Source: an uncultured Clostridium sp.
GTDB taxonomy: Bacteria > Bacillota > Clostridia > TANB77 > CAG-508
Length of the DNA: 40,067 nt
Reading direction: 5' to 3'
NCBI GenBank assembly: GCA_947575745.1
Contig: CANPOS010000018.1
Span: 1 to 40,067, forward strand
Both the position numbers and the translations under genes were made by a program. Positions within the stretch are counted from its first letter, which is position 1. Every line of letters starts with the position of its first letter. The notes beneath the pieces were generated by a model. The model worked only from the letters and a program-made list of their open reading frames with translations, was not told the DNA's origin and did no database searches. This document shows, piece by piece, positions 36,698 through 40,067 of the stretch.

Positions 36698-39296
36698 ATG
36701 AACATACAAAAATTCACACAAAAATCTTTAGAAGCTGTACAAAGTGCTCAAAAACTTGCAATAGAAAACCAAAATGCACAAATCGAACAAGAACACCTAC
36801 TTTTGGCATTACTTGAGCAAGATAACAGTTTAATAAAAGAGCTCCTAAAAAAGATAACAGAAGAAGAAAAATTTGAAAAAGAAGTAAAAGAAAAAATCAC
36901 CAAAAAGCCTAAAATAACAGGAGGAGCAAGACCAAAAGACGGAATATATGTATCACAAGATGTTGACTTAGTACTTGCAAATTCAGAAACAATTGCAAAA
37001 AGCATGAATGATGACTATGTATCAGTAGAACATATTATGCTAGCATTATTTGACAATAGCAATAGAGAATTAAAAGAACTATTAAAAAAGTACAATATAT
37101 CAAAAAATGATTTTCTAAAAGTGTTATCAGAAGTTAGAGGAAATACAAGAGTTACAACAGATAATCCAGAAGAAACATATGATGCATTAAAAAAATATGG
37201 ACAAGACTTAGTAGAACTTGCAAGAAAGCAAAAATTAGATCCAGTAATTCGGAAGAGACTCAGAGATTAGGAACGTAATAAGAATATTATCAAGGAAAAC
37301 AAAAAACAATCCATGTTTAATAGGAGAACCAGGAGTTGGAAAGACAGCAATAGCAGAAGGACTAGCACTAAGAATAGTAAGAGGAGATGTACCAGAAGGA
37401 CTAAAAGATTGTACAATATTTTCGCTAGATATGGGATCACTTGTTGCTCGGAGCAAAATATAGAGGAGAATTTGAGGAAAGACTAAAAGCAGTACTTCAA
37501 GAAATCAAAAAAAGTGAAGGAAGGATAATATTATTTATAGACGAAATCCATACAATAGTAGGTGCTCGGAAAAACTGATGGAGCAATGGATGCAGGGAAT
37601 CTTTTAAAACCAATGCTTGCAAGAGGAGAGCTTCATTGTATAGGAGCAACAACTTTAAATGAATATAGGCAATATATAGAAAAAGACCAAGCATTAGAAA
37701 GACGTTTTCAACCAGTAATAGTAGACGAACCAACAGTAGAAGATACAATATCAATATTAAGAGGACTAAAAGAAAGATACGAAGTATATCATGGAGTAAA
37801 AATTTCAGATAGTAGTCTTATTGCAGCAGCAACGTTGTCACATAGATATATATCAGATAGGTTCTTACCAGACAAAGCAATAGACTTAGTAGACGAAGCA
37901 TGTAGTATGATAAAAACAGAAATGGAATCAATGCCAACAGAATTAGACGAAATATCGAGAAAGATAATGCAACTTGAAATAGAAGAAACAGCACTTTCAA
38001 AAGAAAAAGATGAAATATCAAAAAAGCGTTTAGAAGATATACAAAAGGAAAAAGCAGAATTAAAAACAAAATTTGAAGGAATGAAGGCAAAATGGGAAAA
38101 TGAAAAACAAGCAATAGGAAAAGTACAAAAATTACGTGAAGAAATAGAAAGAGTAAATGCAGAAATAGAAAAATCAGAAAGAAACTATGAACTAAACAAA
38201 GCTGCAGAATTAAAATATGGTAAATTACCAGAACTTCAAAAAGAATTAGAAGAAGAAGAAAAGATATCAGAAAAAAGTAAAGAAGATGGATTATTAAGAA
38301 ACAAAGTTACAGAAGATGAAATAGCAAAAATAATATCAAGATGGACAGGAATACCAGTTACAAAACTTATGGAAGGAGAAAGAGAAAAAATATTAAATTT
38401 AAGTAATATCCTTCATAATAGAGTAATAGGGCAAGACGAAGCAGTAGAAAAAGTATCAGAAGCAATAATGCGTTCAAGAGCAGGAATAGGAGATCCAAGA
38501 CGTCCAATAGGTTCATTTATGTTCCTAGGACCAACAGGAGTTCGGAAAGACAGAACTTGCAAAATCACTTGCAGAAAGTCTATTTGATGACGAGCATAAT
38601 ATTATTAGAATAGACATGTCAGAATATATGGAAAAATATTCTGTATCTAGACTAATAGGTGCACCTCCAGGATATGTTGGCTATGAAGAAGGAGGGCAAC
38701 TAACAGAAGCGGTTAGGAGAAAACCATATTCAGTAGTATTATTTGATGAAATAGAAAAAGCTCACCCAGATGTATTTAATATATTATTACAAGTACTAGA
38801 TGATGGAAGAATTACAGATTCACAAGGAAGAACAGTTGATTTTAAAAATACAATAATAATACTAACTTCAAATCTAGGTTCAGACTATATCCTAGAAGGA
38901 ATAGAAAAAAATGGAGAAATATCAGAAGATGCAAAAGAAAAAGTAAATATATTATTAAAACAAAGCTTTAGACCAGAATTCTTAAATCGCTTGGATGAAA
39001 TAGTATTCTATAAACCACTTATGAAAAATGAAATAACAAAAATACTAGAGCTTTTAATAAATGACTTAGAAAAAAGGCTAGAAGACAAGAACATAAAATT
39101 AAAACTAACAGAAAATGCAAAAAATTATCTAATAGATAATGGATATGATGAAGTATATGGAGCAAGACCATTAAAAAGATTTGTACAAAGAAAACTTGAA
39201 ACATTGATTGCTAAAAAGATATTAGAACAAAAGATATTACCAAATGAAACAGTAGTAGTTGATGCAAATGAAAATGAATTGTACGTTTGCAATTAA
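36698..39296 (+). CDS. clpB: ClpB disaggregase, four CGG +1 shifts
   Basis: ClpB is a hexameric AAA+ unfoldase that rescues aggregated proteins with DnaK. It has an N-domain ([16 protein letters not shown]), NBD1, a coiled-coil M-domain (about residues 400-530) and NBD2. Four in-frame CGG codons each need a +1 shift: 37250-37252 gives [17 protein letters not shown]; 37449-37451 gives [16 protein letters not shown]; 37567-37569 gives [17 protein letters not shown]; 38543-38545 gives [18 protein letters not shown], inside the NBD2 Walker A. Each CGG is in frame only after the previous shift. Corrected length is 864 aa, typical for ClpB, and the sequence is ClpB-like rather than ClpC-like. ATG 36698 follows GAGGAGG. 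Controlled by CIRCE. Confidence 0.95.
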
Positions 39297-39363
39297 CATA
39301 ATTCTGTGATACAATATAAAAATACAAATCTAAAATGTCAATTGCTAAACTTTTTAGTATGAC
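39287..39363 (+). promoter_or_regulatory. DGR target 3 promoter and leader hairpin
   Basis: TTGCAA (39287-39292), 17 nt and TACAAT (39310-39315): the -35 box overlaps the clpB stop region. The leader hairpin (39337-39363) reads GTCA...TGAC, where copies 1 and 2 read GTCT...AGAC, a compensatory pair change. Confidence 0.6.
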
Positions 39364-39466
39364 AAGAAAGGGGAGAATTTATTTAAGAAAAACTAGCATA
39401 TTAATCCAGAGCACAAAAGCATATTTTGTAAACAGACACGATAAGACTAAAAAGGAGATGCTATCT

Positions 39467-40067
39467 ATGGAAAAGCAATTTGTGACTTATCAAAAAGCGT
39501 TTGATGAGGGAACAATTCGAAAAGGGCACTATTTTCTTGTTAGGTATCCCAATGGGAAAGAGGCACTTTTTCGGCTCGTCAAGAGAGAAAAAGGCTACGT
39601 AATGTGTGGACCGCCCACAGAGGGAAAAATCAGTCTTAAGGGAAAAGAGGGATATGACAATTTCTTTGATTTGGCAAATGAACAGGTGAAGAAAGAATAT
39701 TCCTCGAAGGGAGTATTTAAAGAAATTCATGCCTTAGGTGGACCTAAGAAGGACTATGAAGTCCATTCTACTCAGGAATATCTTAAAGTACGGGATGAGA
39801 TACAAGAATATCTTAAAGATCTCGGAAATATTGATGAGAACTATTTCCTCGCTTCGCGCTGTGTCCGCTTTAACAGTACCTATGCGCTTTTCGACGTGTT
39901 CTTTGCGATCGGCGGTTACGTGCACAGCAGTTGGTGGTATTACTCGCACGGCCTCACGAGCAGTCCTACCCATGCGGTGCGCCCCGAAGCTACTCCAGAA
40001 TCTACACTCCTCTTAAAAACAACTGGGTGTGATGGCTCTGAAGAAAAACCGTGGATTTGCATCGGAA
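39467..40067 (+). CDS. DGR target protein 3, cut by the window edge
   Basis: This divergent paralogue of targets 1 and 2 starts MEKQFVTYQKAFDEGTIRKG at ATG 39467 after AAGGAG and remains open at the right end (200 codons seen). It keeps LFRLVKRE, GYDNF, EIHALGG, YEVHS, FLASRCV, the variable region and AVRPEATPESTLLLK...PWIC. In-frame CGG at 39572-39574 and 39791-39793 is read as Arg. It lacks a divergent XRE gene; homology with the other cassettes starts at the promoter, right at the end of clpB. Confidence 0.8.
   Translation, partial: MEKQFVTYQKAFDEGTIRKGHYFLVRYPNGKEALFRLVKREKGYVMCGPPTEGKISLKGKEGYDNFFDLANEQVKKEYSSKGVFKEIHALGGPKKDYEVHSTQEYLKVRDEIQEYLKDLGNIDENYFLASRCVRFNSTYALFDVFFAIGGYVHSSWWYYSHGLTSSPTHAVRPEATPESTLLLKTTGCDGSEEKPWICIG
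39851..39985 (+). repeat. DGR variable region 3
   Basis: This is co-linear with the 7501-7635 template and the closest match to it. By hand I count about 28 differing bases, about 19 of them at template adenines. Unchanged blocks such as AACAGTACC and CCTACC match this template better than do variable regions 1 and 2. Confidence 0.85.

Noticed and set aside
4007..38545. Interpreting the 21 frame breaks as sequencing errors or as 13 pseudogenes
   Set aside because: All breaks are the same base before the same codon class on the sense strand, all restore conserved sequence, and essential genes (ftsK, prmC, glmU) are included. A read-level check is still the decisive test.
9757..38545. An internal Shine-Dalgarno or slippery heptamer as the cause of shifting
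   Set aside because: Codons before the sites vary widely (GAC, AAT, GTA, ATA, GCA, GTT, CAT, ATT, GCT, ACA, CCT, GAG, TTA), and no constant upstream GGAG or downstream stem is seen.
1..40067. tRNA, rRNA or CRISPR arrays
   Set aside because: I found no cloverleaf or rRNA signature and no regularly spaced direct repeats.

Overview
This is an AT-rich, densely coded window from a Firmicutes/Clostridia-type anaerobe, probably an uncultured gut lineage (inference). The evidence is AGGAGG-type ribosome binding sites, pyruvate formate-lyase, a three-subunit electron-bifurcating type [FeFe] hydrogenase, WhiA, a HrcA/CIRCE heat-shock promoter, a SAM-I riboswitch on metK and a prepilin with a KGITLVAL-type leader.

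Layout. 1-4.1 kb: a small minus-strand gene, then scpB, a dGTPase-like HD hydrolase, a small membrane protein and glmU. 4.1-7.4 kb: pflB-pflA on the minus strand. 7.4-10.3 kb: an accessory zone with a diversity-generating retroelement (DGR) template repeat that has its own promoter and terminator, a HigB/HigA-type toxin-antitoxin pair, and an XRE regulator divergent from a Cys-rich prepilin-like gene. 10.3-14.6 kb: the hydrogenase operon (NuoE-like, NuoF-like, HydA). 14.9-25.5 kb: a housekeeping run of rimO, prmC, whiA, hemW, an SDR, ftsK, an unknown coiled-coil gene and a beta-CASP nuclease. 25.8-27.7 kb: a GH15-type glycoside hydrolase. 27.7-32.1 kb: two near-identical cassettes (XRE regulator divergent from a DGR target gene) on either side of riboswitch-controlled metK. 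32.3-39.3 kb: a calcium-type P-ATPase, a DUF308 protein, a decayed gene, a GIY-YIG nuclease and clpB. A third DGR target gene runs off the right edge.

Main observation. Thirteen ordinary genes appear frameshifted, and every break is the same event. An in-frame CGG codon is followed by the conserved family sequence in the +1 frame, starting with the glycine codon GGN (NNN C GGN). I count 21 such sites: glmU 1, pflA 3, prepilin 2, NuoE-like 2, hydA 1, rimO 1, prmC 1, hemW 1, ftsK 1, nuclease 2, GH15 1, P-ATPase 1, clpB 4. In these genes and in the other core genes I found no CGG read as arginine. The extra C is always on the coding strand, including in minus-strand pflA, and always exactly before a glycine codon, which random sequencing error would not produce. 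I infer that CGG is unassigned or starved in this lineage and acts as a general +1 frameshift signal, or that CGGN is read as a four-base glycine codon. The DGR target genes are the exception: they use CGG as ordinary arginine (two each), so two coding dialects coexist here.

Second observation. The DGR parts are dispersed: one 135-bp adenine-rich template with no reverse transcriptase in the window, and three target genes each with a co-linear 135-bp variable region. CDS coordinates below are given for the frame-corrected genes.
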